Positions 22,832 through 31,889 of a stretch of 54,825 nt of DNA are shown piece after piece. The stretch spans positions 1 through 54,825 of the forward strand of contig JBNKKH010000026.1 in NCBI GenBank assembly GCA_050291725.1, read 5' to 3'. The notes beneath the pieces were generated by a model. The model ran no database searches and had not been told where the DNA came from. It saw nothing but the letters and a program-made list of their open reading frames with translations. The position numbers were made by a program, and so were the translations under genes. Positions within the stretch are counted from its first letter, which is position 1, and every line of letters starts with the position of its first letter. This DNA is from JAAGZL01 sp050291725. GTDB taxonomy: Bacteria; Pseudomonadota; Gammaproteobacteria; Chromatiales; Chromatiaceae.

Positions 22832-25033
22832 ATGGTAATTGATATGGCACAATTCCATCAAGTCTTCTTCGAAGAGAGCTTCGAGGGGCTTGAGATTATG
22901 GAGTCTGGTCTTCTCCGTATGGATAGTGGAGTTGTCGATGACGATGAGATAAATGCCATATTTAGAGCTGCTCACTCAATAAAGGGCGCCAGCGGTACAT
23001 TCGGTTTTACCCCTATCTGTGATTTTACCCACGTGGTTGAGACCATGTTGGATGAGATACGGGATGGAAAATTTGATCCTACTCAGGAGGCTGTGGGTGC
23101 GCTGTTAGGGTCGGTCGACATAATTAGAGATATGTTACAGGCAGCTCAAGATGGCGCAGATATCGATGATGCCGCAGCCAAGGTGAAGGGCGATGAGCTG
23201 CAGCAAATTCTAAATACAAAGCAAGCAGAGTCGGTAGAGCCCGAGCAGAAGCCTGCTGAATCTGTGCAGGAGCTGGCTGCGGCGCAAGATGAGCAGCCAG
23301 AGCCCACTATCGAGTCAGAGCCACAGCAACAGGGGATGCCAGAGCAGAATCTTCCGGAATGGCATATTATTTTTCGTCCCCTCCCGCACCTGACTAGAAC
23401 AGGAAATGATCCTCTACGCATTTTGCGAGAGCTCTCCAGCCTGGGGGAGCTGCAGGTGAATGCCGATGTATCTGCCGTGCCAAATCTAGAAAAGATCGAA
23501 CCGGAGAACTGCTACCTTTCGTGGGACCTGCGTCTGAATGGAGATGTGGGGCATGAGGCGCTGGATGAAGTTTTTGATTGGGTTGAAGATGATTGTGATC
23601 TGATCATTATTCCGAAAGTCCCAGAGGAGAAGAAAAAAGAGCCGCAGCAAAAGCAAGTTAAGGCTGCTGTCGAAGTAAAGGCCAAAGCAGAGCAAAAACC
23701 TCCACCTGTTGAACGCCGCAAAACAGATCGGCGCAAGGAGGGCAGACGTAAACCGCTTGATCGGAGAAGTGGAGACCGGCGCAAGGGAGATGCTGCTCCA
23801 GCCTCAAGTTCCATACGTGTTGATATCAGTAAGGTAGATTTGCTAATCAACATGGTAGGCGAGTTAGTAATTACCCAGTCCATGTTGAGTATGTTGGGCG
23901 AAGAGTTCTCTGTGGATCGTATTGAGCAGATGAAGGATGGTCTTGAGCAGTTGGAGAGACATACCCGTGAATTGCAAGAGAGCGTTATGCTTATTCGTAT
24001 GGTCCCCATCAGCTTTGCTTTCAGTCGTTTCCCGCGAATGGTGCATGATCTGAGCGTTAAGCTGGGGAAAAAGATTGAGCTAAAAATGACTGGGGAAACC
24101 ACCGAAGTTGATAAAACCGTAATAGAGAAAATCGGTGATCCGCTTGTGCACTTGGTCAGAAATAGCTTAGACCATGCTATTGAATCTCCGGCGGAGCGTT
24201 TGCAAGCAGATAAGCCGGAAACAGGTACTATCGAACTGAATGCATATCACAAGGGCGGCAGCATTATTATCGAGGTTAGGGATGATGGTTGCGGTCTGCC
24301 CAAAGAGAAGATTCTTAAGAAGGCGATAGAACAAGGACTAGTTGAAGAAGATAGTGAGTTAAGCGAAAGACAGATTCATGAGCTTATATTCCATCCCGGC
24401 TTCTCAACTACCAACAGTGTAAGCGATCTATCGGGCCGCGGTGTAGGTATGGATGTAGTGCGGCGTAATATCAGTGAACTGGGTGGTCTTATTGAAATAA
24501 GTTCTGAAGAGGGAGTTGGTAGCTGCTTTACTATTCGTTTACCACTCACCCTGGCAATTCTAGACGGGCAGGTCATCAGTGTTGGCAGTGATACCTATAT
24601 TATGCCGTTGGTTTCTATCGTTGAGTCGTTACTGATTAAGCCGGAGATGATCAATATTGTTGCTGGTCGCGGTGAGACAGTAAAGTTACGCGATGAGTAT
24701 GTCCCCATAATTAGATTGCATGAGATTTTGGGGGTAGATGATGCCAAGGCAACTGAACTCTGTGATGGTTTGCTGGTTATCGTTGAAGGTGATGGTAGGC
24801 GGTGCGGTCTGTTTGTGGATGATCTTGTTGGACAACAGCAAGTCGTAGTTAAGTCTTTGGAGGAAAATTATCAACAGGTTGAAGGTGTTTCTGGCGCCAC
24901 TATTCTGGGTGATGGGTCTGTTGCCCTAATTTTGGATGTGCCTGGAATATTTCGTCTTGCTCAAGGTGGAACTAGTTACAAACAAGATAAAAAAATAGTG
25001 ACCGAATTAGAGAGGGATGGAAATGGTGGCTAG
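22832..25033 (+). CDS. cheA: Chemotaxis histidine kinase CheA
   Basis: A 733-aa CheA. P1 (Hpt) with the phosphorylated His at residue 48 (AAHSIKGASGTFGF), a Glu/Gln/Pro-rich linker, a CheY-binding-like middle domain (WHIIFRPLPHLTRTGNDP), a very basic linker (residues ~290-325, repeats of RRK/DRR), the P3 dimerisation helices (DLLINMVGELVITQ), the HATPase domain (HLVRNSLDHAIE, DDGCGLP, GRGVGMDVV) and a CheW-like P5 domain. Start ATG 22832 has GAGGG just upstream; ATG 22844 is an alternative. Its stop overlaps the start of cheW. Confidence 0.96.
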   Translation: MVIDMAQFHQVFFEESFEGLEIMESGLLRMDSGVVDDDEINAIFRAAHSIKGASGTFGFTPICDFTHVVETMLDEIRDGKFDPTQEAVGALLGSVDIIRDMLQAAQDGADIDDAAAKVKGDELQQILNTKQAESVEPEQKPAESVQELAAAQDEQPEPTIESEPQQQGMPEQNLPEWHIIFRPLPHLTRTGNDPLRILRELSSLGELQVNADVSAVPNLEKIEPENCYLSWDLRLNGDVGHEALDEVFDWVEDDCDLIIIPKVPEEKKKEPQQKQVKAAVEVKAKAEQKPPPVERRKTDRRKEGRRKPLDRRSGDRRKGDAAPASSSIRVDISKVDLLINMVGELVITQSMLSMLGEEFSVDRIEQMKDGLEQLERHTRELQESVMLIRMVPISFAFSRFPRMVHDLSVKLGKKIELKMTGETTEVDKTVIEKIGDPLVHLVRNSLDHAIESPAERLQADKPETGTIELNAYHKGGSIIIEVRDDGCGLPKEKILKKAIEQGLVEEDSELSERQIHELIFHPGFSTTNSVSDLSGRGVGMDVVRRNISELGGLIEISSEEGVGSCFTIRLPLTLAILDGQVISVGSDTYIMPLVSIVESLLIKPEMINIVAGRGETVKLRDEYVPIIRLHEILGVDDAKATELCDGLLVIVEGDGRRCGLFVDDLVGQQQVVVKSLEENYQQVEGVSGATILGDGSVALILDVPGIFRLAQGGTSYKQDKKIVTELERDGNGG

Positions 25034-25544
25034 CATGTCTGAGGCTAATGTTGATGCAGTTGATATAGAGCAGGAAGATGTTCTTGAATACCTGACGATC
25101 TCCCTGGGTCAGGAGTATTTTGGTGTGGATATTCTAAAGGTTCAGGAGATTATGGTTTGGGAGGATGTAACCCGTATACCGAATGCGCCGGAATACGTTA
25201 TGGGAGTGCTAAATCTGCGTGGTTCAATTGTTCCTGTGTACGATCTCAGAATGCGCCTTGGCATGGAGTTTGTTCAATACAACGATGAAACAGTAGTTAT
25301 CATACTGCGAGTGATAGGAAAAAAGGGTGAACGCAATATTGGTATTGCGGTGGATGAAGTGTCGGATGTGTTACAGACAAGCAATCAAGCAATCAAGGAT
25401 ACGCCGAATTTTGGCGACAAGCTTAATGCGGAATTTATAAGTGGCATTGCATCGGCTGAAGATAAGATGGTTACGTTGTTATCTGTGGATATGCTGCAAC
25501 CAACGGAGCAGCAAGCAAAAGTAGTGAGCGAAATAGATGAGTAG
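25023..25544 (+). CDS. cheW: CheW coupling protein 1
   Basis: About 173 aa, single CheW domain linking CheA to the receptor: EYLTISLGQEYFGVDILKVQEI, NLRGSIVPVYDLR and IGIAVDEVSDVL are the family landmarks. ATGs at 25017, 25023 and 25035 are all possible; 25023 is best spaced from GAGAGG. The gene overlaps the end of cheA by a few codons, implying translational coupling. Confidence 0.94.
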   Translation: MVASMSEANVDAVDIEQEDVLEYLTISLGQEYFGVDILKVQEIMVWEDVTRIPNAPEYVMGVLNLRGSIVPVYDLRMRLGMEFVQYNDETVVIILRVIGKKGERNIGIAVDEVSDVLQTSNQAIKDTPNFGDKLNAEFISGIASAEDKMVTLLSVDMLQPTEQQAKVVSEIDE

Positions 25545-25584
25545 TTTTGGTGCTATGGAATCTTGATAAGTAAGGTGATTTGAA

Positions 25585-27417
25585 ATGAAAAGCTTAATTA
25601 CAAATCTGTCGGTTAAGACCAAGCTGCTGGTTGTTGCCTTGCTGCTGTGTCTGGTTCTTGTCGGCGTGCTGATTTACGCAATGCCACTAATTTTTGCCTC
25701 TACGACAGATGTCACAATAAAGATAGGATTGAGCTTGTTGGGTGTCCTGCTACTGTTGGGGGTTTGGTTTGGTTTCTCTGTTTGGTCGTTAGTTGGTAAT
25801 TCGCTTGATTTGTTGGTAACGGCTACAGATAAAATTGCTGCTGGTGATGTTTCTGCTGACATTGAGCTAAGGCAAATAGAGAGCAATGATGAGTTTGGTC
25901 GGCTTGCAGAGTTGAATGGATCTGTCTTGTCTGCACTGCAAATGATGCGCACAGAAGCTGGCTGTATTGCTGAGAATGTAAAACAGGGTAATCTAGATGT
26001 GCGTTTTAATGGAGAGGGTTTGCAAGGGGCGTGGGCAGAAATCGCTGAAGAGGCTAATGTTGTCATTGATGGCTATGTAGTGCCATTTCATGAGGCTGCG
26101 GTCTATCTTGAGCGCATCAGTCATGGCGATATTCCACCGATCACAACAAAACAGTATCAGGGTGATTTTAACCAATTTAAAGATAGTATTAATCGCAGCA
26201 TATCAATAATCACCAATCTACGTGCAGAATATAATGCGCTTATCAATGCAGCCCACAATGGCGATCTGACTGCACGTGGAGATGCAGATATGTTTGAGGG
26301 GTGCTGGCAAGAGTTTATTGATGGGCTGAATAAAATATTCGAAACTGCAGTTGCTCCCGTTCATCATGCAGGTGATGCCTTGCGTGCTTTGGCTGAGGGT
26401 GATCTCAGTTATTACATGGAGGGTGAGTATCGTGGAGAGTATGCGATGCTACAGAGCGATGTAAATACCACCATTGGTAGACTTGAGTCTACGGTGATCC
26501 CAGTACAGAAAGCTGCATCTTTTATATCTAATTCGGCAAGCCAGATATTTGCAGGTAATAATAGCCTGGCTGATCGTACCGATAAACACTCCTCGATACT
26601 GCAAGAAACAACATCAAGTATGAATGGCTTGATCAGCACGTTGCGGAATAATGCGGAAAATTCCAGACAAGCTAATACGCTGGCTACGGAAGCGCGTGTA
26701 TCCGCAGAGCATGGCGGCGAAGTAGTCAGTAGCGCGGTACAAGCTATGGCAGAGATAAATAAATCCAGCAATATGATTGCTGAGATTATCGGGGTGATTG
26801 ATGACATCGCTTTTCAGACCAACCTGTTGGCGCTGAATGCTTCAGTGGAAGCCGCCAGAGCAGGAGAGCAGGGCAGGGGTTTTGCTGTAGTGGCAACTGA
26901 GGTTAGAAATTTAGCCGGGCGCAGCGCAACTGCGGCTAAAGAGATTAAAGAGTTAATCAAGGATAGCCTGAAAAAAGTTCAAGCAGGAACATCTCTGGTA
27001 AATCAGTCTGGTGAAACCTTGGATGAAATTATGGATGGAGTTAAACAGGTGGGGGATATTATCTCTGATATTGATGAGGCAAGTAATAAGCAGATTCGAG
27101 GTTTTGAGTTAGTGAACAAAGCGGTTAATAGCATGGATGAAATGGTGCAGCAGAACGCTATGCTAGCAGAAAAAACGTCAGAAGCATCTGGCTCGATGCG
27201 AGATAAAGCTAAGGAGCTAGAAGAGTTGATGCGGTTCTTTAAGGTTGATATGCCATTTGTGCCGGAAGAACAGGATATAGTTGAAGACCAGAGCGCGTCA
27301 GAGGAGGTTGTGGAAGAGCAGAACCATAAAGAGCCCCATAACTCTGGTGAGACAGTAAAGCGGGTGTTTGTGCCTCAGCAGTATGTGGAAGATGATGATG
27401 AGTGGGAGGAGTTCTAG
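25585..27417 (+). CDS. Methyl-accepting receptor, poly-HAMP, WEEF tail
   Basis: 610 aa. Two membrane helices close together (LLVVALLLCLVLVGVLIYAM and IGLSLLGVLLLLGVWFGFSVW) leave almost no periplasmic domain. They are followed by a HAMP domain and at least two more HAMP-like units (VPFHEAAVYLERISHGDIPP, VAPVHHAGDALRALAEGDLS), then the signalling domain with the hairpin tip IDDIAFQTNLLALNASVEAA and GRGFAVVATEVRNLA. The last residues are EDDDEWEEF, a C-terminal pentapeptide tether of the xWxxF kind known to bind CheR/CheB-type enzymes. With no sensing domain outside, the input is probably membrane or cytoplasmic. Confidence 0.94.
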   Translation: MKSLITNLSVKTKLLVVALLLCLVLVGVLIYAMPLIFASTTDVTIKIGLSLLGVLLLLGVWFGFSVWSLVGNSLDLLVTATDKIAAGDVSADIELRQIESNDEFGRLAELNGSVLSALQMMRTEAGCIAENVKQGNLDVRFNGEGLQGAWAEIAEEANVVIDGYVVPFHEAAVYLERISHGDIPPITTKQYQGDFNQFKDSINRSISIITNLRAEYNALINAAHNGDLTARGDADMFEGCWQEFIDGLNKIFETAVAPVHHAGDALRALAEGDLSYYMEGEYRGEYAMLQSDVNTTIGRLESTVIPVQKAASFISNSASQIFAGNNSLADRTDKHSSILQETTSSMNGLISTLRNNAENSRQANTLATEARVSAEHGGEVVSSAVQAMAEINKSSNMIAEIIGVIDDIAFQTNLLALNASVEAARAGEQGRGFAVVATEVRNLAGRSATAAKEIKELIKDSLKKVQAGTSLVNQSGETLDEIMDGVKQVGDIISDIDEASNKQIRGFELVNKAVNSMDEMVQQNAMLAEKTSEASGSMRDKAKELEELMRFFKVDMPFVPEEQDIVEDQSASEEVVEEQNHKEPHNSGETVKRVFVPQQYVEDDDEWEEF

Positions 27418-27418
27418 T

Positions 27419-27910
27419 ATGCCGTCGTCTTCTACAAAAGATGTGGTTGGGCAATATCTCAGCTTTACTCTGGGAGATGAGGTGTATGGGATTGATGTCC
27501 TCAAGGTCCAAGAGATAAGAGGTTGGGAAGAGGTTCGGCCACTGCCAGACACGCCAGATTATTTGAAAGGGGTGCTGGATCTACGCGGCGCGATAGTGCC
27601 AATTGTTGATATGCGTCTGCGTTTCCACCTGAGTGATGCTGAGTATACAGCAACCACTGTAACCATAATTCTAAATATAGATACGCATAACAAAGCTCAA
27701 ATGATTGGGATTGTGGTGGATGGGGTCTCAGATGTTTTGGATATACAGGAGCAGGGCATTAAAGCGGCTCCATCTTTAGGTGGGAAGATTGATACCAGAT
27801 ATTTGGTTGGCATGGTTTCAAAAGATGATCATGTTGTTCTGTTGCTCGACGCCGACAATCTCCTTGATCCAGAAGAGCTGCTGTCTCTGGATGTTGATAA
27901 TGGAGATTAA
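27419..27910 (+). CDS. CheW coupling protein 2
   Basis: 163 aa, a second CheW domain (GQYLSFTLGDEVYGIDVLKVQEI, DLRGAIVPIVDMR, GIVVDGVSDVLD). The start at 27419 follows the receptor stop by one base and has GGAGG nine bases upstream; the longer ORF from 27368 lies inside the receptor gene and is not used. Two cheW genes flanking a receptor gene are typical of this operon type. Confidence 0.94.
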   Translation: MPSSSTKDVVGQYLSFTLGDEVYGIDVLKVQEIRGWEEVRPLPDTPDYLKGVLDLRGAIVPIVDMRLRFHLSDAEYTATTVTIILNIDTHNKAQMIGIVVDGVSDVLDIQEQGIKAAPSLGGKIDTRYLVGMVSKDDHVVLLLDADNLLDPEELLSLDVDNGD

Positions 27911-27913
27911 ACC

Positions 27914-28345
27914 ATGGTAGCCAGACGCAAAGTCGTAAAGAAGAAAGTTACTAAGGCTTTAGCCAGTCAGAAGGCTATATCGACAACTGCTAAGAGCATT
28001 TCCTCGTCTGCTCCCAAGAAGAAAGGTGTCGTAGCTAAACGTAAGCCAAAGGCAACGTCAAATGTTATTTCATTAGATGAGTCAATTGTTATTTCTGGTG
28101 TCATGGAGTTGCGAGAAAAACTGGTCGCCACCGTAACGAGTCATGATGAAGTTGTTATAGATGGTAGTGCGGTAGAAAAGATTGATGGTACAGGCTTGCA
28201 GCTACTGGTGGCGTTGATGAAACAGGCAGTCAGCTCAAATACTGCAATATCCTGGAGTTCTGCCTCAGATCTGCTGTTGGATAGCGCAGCTCAATTGGGA
28301 TTAATTGAGATATTGGGGCTGGATAAGTTGTTCGGTGCTGAATAG
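27914..28345 (+). CDS. STAS protein with Lys-rich histone-like tail
   Basis: 143 aa. The C-terminal ~90 residues form a STAS domain (VVIDGSAVEKIDGTGLQLLVAL, GLIEILGLDKLF), with a DGTG motif where anti-sigma antagonists carry the phosphorylated Ser/Thr. The first 48 residues are unusual: 16 are Lys or Arg and none is acidic (VARRKVVKKKVTKA, PKKKGVVAKRKPKA), like bacterial histone H1-like or AlgP tails. STAS proteins in chemosensory operons may be partners of the CheA kinase or report on it; the tail suggests binding to nucleic acid or to an acidic surface. The first statement is from family knowledge, the second is inference. Confidence 0.85.
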   Translation: MVARRKVVKKKVTKALASQKAISTTAKSISSSAPKKKGVVAKRKPKATSNVISLDESIVISGVMELREKLVATVTSHDEVVIDGSAVEKIDGTGLQLLVALMKQAVSSNTAISWSSASDLLLDSAAQLGLIEILGLDKLFGAE

Positions 28346-28356
28346 AGACGGATATC

Positions 28357-29217
28357 ATGATTCTCAGTTCAAAACAGATGGGTATCGAGAGGGAGTTTGA
28401 GTTCACTCAGGATGATTTTGAATTTCTTCGAAAAATTGTAAACGAGCGTACAGGAATTGTTGTAGCGGATGAAAAGATAGATATGTTCTATTCGCGCCTA
28501 GCGCGCAGGCTGCGGCATCTCAGGCTGTCTGATTTCAAGCAGTATTGTGAGCGAATTAAGAACGAACAGGACGGCGACGAGGTAGCTCAGTTAATTAATG
28601 CCATCACTACAAATCTGACCTCATTTTTTCGGGAAAGCTACCATTTTGATTATCTGTATAACATCTTAATTCCAGAGTTGAAGGGTGCGCAGCCAAACAA
28701 ACGAAAGTTGCGCGTATGGTCCGCAGGGTGCTCAAGTGGCGAGGAGCCATACTCAATTGCTGCAACTCTTAACCATTTAGGTTTGGTGGCTGAAGGTTGG
28801 GATGTAGGGATTCTGGCTACAGATATAGATTCAAATGTTCTTGCTCTCGGAGCTAGTGGCGTCTACAGCATGGATCAGCTTAAAACCGTGCCAGAGCAAT
28901 ATCTGCAATCGGGGTTCTTAAGAGGAAAAGGGAGGAGCTATGGCAAGGTGCGGGTAAAGCAGGCAGTGCGAGATCTGGTTGAATTTTCTCACCTAAACCT
29001 AAACTCCTCATGGTCATTGCCAGAGTCGGTAGATATTGTGTTTTGCCGCAATGTGATTATCTATTTTGACAAAGAGTCAAAGAAAAAGTTGGTTAACCGT
29101 ATTGCAGATAATTTAAACCCAGGGGGGTATCTATTTATTGGGCACTCAGAATCACTATTCAGAGTGAGTGAACAATTTGAATTGGTTGGTAAAACTATTT
29201 ACCGGAAAAAAGAGTGA
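28357..29217 (+). CDS. cheR: Chemoreceptor methyltransferase CheR
   Basis: 286 aa. The N-terminal helical domain (FEFLRKIVNERTGIVV) and the SAM-binding domain with VWSAGCSSGEEPYSIA, followed by DIVFCRNVIIYFD and GGYLFIGHSESL. It methylates Glu residues in receptors using S-adenosylmethionine. The WEEF tail of the receptor in this operon is a likely tether. The gene overlaps the start of cheD. Confidence 0.96.
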   Translation: MILSSKQMGIEREFEFTQDDFEFLRKIVNERTGIVVADEKIDMFYSRLARRLRHLRLSDFKQYCERIKNEQDGDEVAQLINAITTNLTSFFRESYHFDYLYNILIPELKGAQPNKRKLRVWSAGCSSGEEPYSIAATLNHLGLVAEGWDVGILATDIDSNVLALGASGVYSMDQLKTVPEQYLQSGFLRGKGRSYGKVRVKQAVRDLVEFSHLNLNSSWSLPESVDIVFCRNVIIYFDKESKKKLVNRIADNLNPGGYLFIGHSESLFRVSEQFELVGKTIYRKKE

Positions 29218-29863
29218 GCAAGCAGTGAGCCCCAGTGTTGCACATAAACTACCAAGTTCATTGCCCGGCTTTGAGCATATAAATCATTACTGGGATGGTT
29301 CGCGTGGTATGCCAGCCGCCAAGATATTGCCAGGTGAGTTCTATGTGACAAGGCATGATGAAATTATCACAACGGTGCTTGGTTCATGTATCTCTGCTTG
29401 TGTGCATGATCTCTCAGCGGGGGTGGGAGGGATGAATCACTTTATGCTTCCGATCTCACAAAGTGGCGGGTGGAAAGGTACCGACAATCCGCTTAGTGCA
29501 GAAAATAGGTATGGCAATTTTGCCATGGAGCATATGATCAATGAGTTATTAAAGTATGGAGCGGTGAGGGAAAATCTTGAGGTGAAGGTGTTTGGTGGGG
29601 GGCAAATTATTTCAAGGTTTACTCATATTGGTGAAAAGAACATCGAGTTTATTCATCAATATATTAACGAAGAGAGCCTGCATTTGGCGGGAGAAGACCT
29701 GGGTGGAGAGTTTGCGCGTAAAGTGGTTTATTTCCCAGCAGCAGGCAAGGTGCGCGTGAAAAAGCTGAAACTGCTACGTAACTCTACTGTTATAGAGCGT
29801 GAACGCAAGTATATCGCCGACATTGGGAAACAGCCGGTTAAAGGCGATATTGAACTGTTTTAA
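29168..29863 (+). CDS. cheD: Receptor glutamine deamidase CheD
   Basis: Up to 231 aa. The catalytic Cys and His are in TVLGSCISACVHD and GGMNHFMLP, and NRYGNFAMEHMINELLKYGA and VKVFGGG are family landmarks. CheD deamidates receptor Gln to Glu. GTG 29168 overlaps the end of cheR; GTG 29225 is an alternative start that would shorten it by 19 residues. The C-terminus ends GDIELF, very similar to the end of the membrane protein at 31004. Confidence 0.94.
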   Translation: MNNLNWLVKLFTGKKSEQAVSPSVAHKLPSSLPGFEHINHYWDGSRGMPAAKILPGEFYVTRHDEIITTVLGSCISACVHDLSAGVGGMNHFMLPISQSGGWKGTDNPLSAENRYGNFAMEHMINELLKYGAVRENLEVKVFGGGQIISRFTHIGEKNIEFIHQYINEESLHLAGEDLGGEFARKVVYFPAAGKVRVKKLKLLRNSTVIERERKYIADIGKQPVKGDIELF

Positions 29864-29889
29864 CCATGGGTGGAGACTATTGAACAGAT

Positions 29890-30957
29890 ATGCCGATTAG
29901 AGTGTTAATTGTTGATGACTCGGCGCTGATTCGTCAGATGCTAACTCAGATACTGGACGATGATCCAGATATCGAAGTGGTAGGTGTTGCGGGTGATCCA
30001 TATATTGCACGGAGTAAAATTAAAAGGCTGAGCCCTGATGTGTTGACACTGGATGTTGAGATGCCGCGCATGAATGGTATTAAATTCTTAGAAAATTTGA
30101 TGCGTCTGCGTCCCATGCCAGTGGTAATGATATCTTCTGTTACAGAGCGGAGAGCTGAAGTCACTCTCAAGGCTCTAGAGCTTGGAGCTATAGACTATAT
30201 TACCAAGCCAAAAGTTAATGTTGCAGAAGGGATTAAGCAGTACGCAGAAGAGATTATCTTCAAAGTTAAGGCTGCAGCCAATGCCAGAGTGAGAACTTTA
30301 GATGAGAGAGATAGAGTTAATAAGGCAGTAAGCAAACAGTGTTTGTCTAACTCTACCAGGAACAGCGCAAGTGATAAGCTGCCTACTAACTCATGCTACA
30401 TAATAGGTATGGGAGCTTCGGCAGGTGGAACGGAGGCCATAGCTGATGTTTTGCGCCACCTCCCACCAGATATGCCTGGTATTGTGGTGACGCAACATAT
30501 ACCAGGTCCATTTAGTAAATCATTTGCTGCTCGCGTTAACAGCTATTGTCAGCTAACCGTCTCAGAAGCGAAAGATGGTGAGAAAATTAACATAGGTCAC
30601 GCATATATTGCTCCAGGTGATAAGCATTTACAGATTGTGAGAAGCGGTTCCAGCTATGTCTGTAAGTTGGATGAGGGTCCACTAGTAAACAGGCATAAAC
30701 CAGCAGTTGATGTGATGTTTAACTCTCTAGCCGAGAGCGTCGGCAAAAATGCCATAGGTATATTAATGACAGGGATGGGTAAAGATGGAGCTGCCGGTCT
30801 GAGTGCAATGAAAAATGCCGGGGCAATGACCATAGTGCAGGATGAGCAGAGTAGTGTGGTTTGGGGTATGCCAAGAGAGGCGATAAAGCGCGGTATTGTG
30901 GATGAAGTTGTCTCATTGCAGTCAATGCCCAAGCGTCTTATAGATCTATCCCGATAG
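29890..30957 (+). CDS. cheB: Receptor methylesterase CheB
   Basis: 355 aa. N-terminal receiver with acidic DD (LIVDDSALIRQML) and phospho-acceptor in LDVEMPRMNG, then a linker and the methylesterase domain with Ser in GASAGGTEAI, His in VTQHIPGPFSKSF and Asp in MTGMGKDGAAGL. It removes methyl groups added by CheR and is activated by CheA phosphorylation. Confidence 0.96.
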   Translation: MPIRVLIVDDSALIRQMLTQILDDDPDIEVVGVAGDPYIARSKIKRLSPDVLTLDVEMPRMNGIKFLENLMRLRPMPVVMISSVTERRAEVTLKALELGAIDYITKPKVNVAEGIKQYAEEIIFKVKAAANARVRTLDERDRVNKAVSKQCLSNSTRNSASDKLPTNSCYIIGMGASAGGTEAIADVLRHLPPDMPGIVVTQHIPGPFSKSFAARVNSYCQLTVSEAKDGEKINIGHAYIAPGDKHLQIVRSGSSYVCKLDEGPLVNRHKPAVDVMFNSLAESVGKNAIGILMTGMGKDGAAGLSAMKNAGAMTIVQDEQSSVVWGMPREAIKRGIVDEVVSLQSMPKRLIDLSR

Positions 30958-31003
30958 TCTGATTTTATCTACGCAGCTTGGTGTGGCTAGCTATTAAGAT
31001 TAA

Positions 31004-31855
31004 ATGTGCATGGCCGATACAGGTTACAGCTCCGAATGGGAAATTATTGTGATTAAAAGGATAAGGAAAACGAGTGGAGTCATTGTAGTGGCAGCTGCCA
31101 CTATGCTAGTGATTGCATATTTCAGCGGAGCAAGTTCTGAGGCACTATTATGGATGTTAGCCATGTTGTCAGTGGTGGTGCTATTTGTGGTGGTAGGAAT
31201 TTTAACAACAGATAGACCTAATAGTGCTGTCTTAAACAGTATATCTGTTTCGGACGATCTTAGTCATGAAATGGATGAGCTGGTGCAACAAATTGAATAT
31301 AGCTCAAAGGATATGTTGGTGCGCGTACATGAAGAGTTATCGCAGATACGCTCTTTGATCTCGGACGCCATAGAGGTTTTGCAAAATAGCTTTAACGATC
31401 TTGACCAAGAGTCGAAGGAGCATCATAAAGTTGTGCGGGAAGTGTTGCATAGACTACAAGCTGATCAGATGTCAAAAACCAATATTGAGGTGGGGATTGA
31501 TAGTGATGGTGAGCTAGAAAAGCTGCTAGACAATCAGATGTCAAAGCTAGCGGAATCATCTAAACGCATAGATAAGGGTATCAATAATGCAGTCAGATCA
31601 CTGCAGTTTGAAGATATTGCCCGGCAGTTGACTCTATCTTCAGAAAAGCACCTAGACTATCTTGAGACCATTCTTGGAACGGTGAATGTTGGAATACGCA
31701 ATTTGAATAGTCAGCATATCAGTGTGCCAAAATATATTGCTGGGCTGCATGAACTAAAAGCCCAGATTGACCAGATAGAGGCAGAGTTTAAAGCAGAGGC
31801 ACAAAGATCGGTATCTCAAGAGACCATGCAACAGGGTGAGGTTGAGCTGTTTTGA
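31004..31855 (+). CDS. Membrane protein with CheZ-like active-site helix
   Basis: Up to 283 aa. Two membrane helices near the N-terminus (SGVIVVAAATMLVIAYFSG and LLWMLAMLSVVVLFVVVGIL), then a long, all-helical cytoplasmic part. A helix with SLQFEDIARQLT lies near residue 205; it matches the CheZ active-site pattern (QDFQDLTGQ in E. coli), including Asp and Gln four residues apart. The C-terminus ends GEVELF, close to the CheD end GDIELF. No other CheZ, CheC or CheX is in the operon, so this may be a membrane-bound CheY-P phosphatase. Role is inference; operon membership is clear. GTG 31049 is a plausible later start (IKRIRKTSGV). Confidence 0.75.
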   Translation: MCMADTGYSSEWEIIVIKRIRKTSGVIVVAAATMLVIAYFSGASSEALLWMLAMLSVVVLFVVVGILTTDRPNSAVLNSISVSDDLSHEMDELVQQIEYSSKDMLVRVHEELSQIRSLISDAIEVLQNSFNDLDQESKEHHKVVREVLHRLQADQMSKTNIEVGIDSDGELEKLLDNQMSKLAESSKRIDKGINNAVRSLQFEDIARQLTLSSEKHLDYLETILGTVNVGIRNLNSQHISVPKYIAGLHELKAQIDQIEAEFKAEAQRSVSQETMQQGEVELF

Positions 31856-31889
31856 TTAATTTGTAAATTCGGTTAAGAAGGAAAGATCT

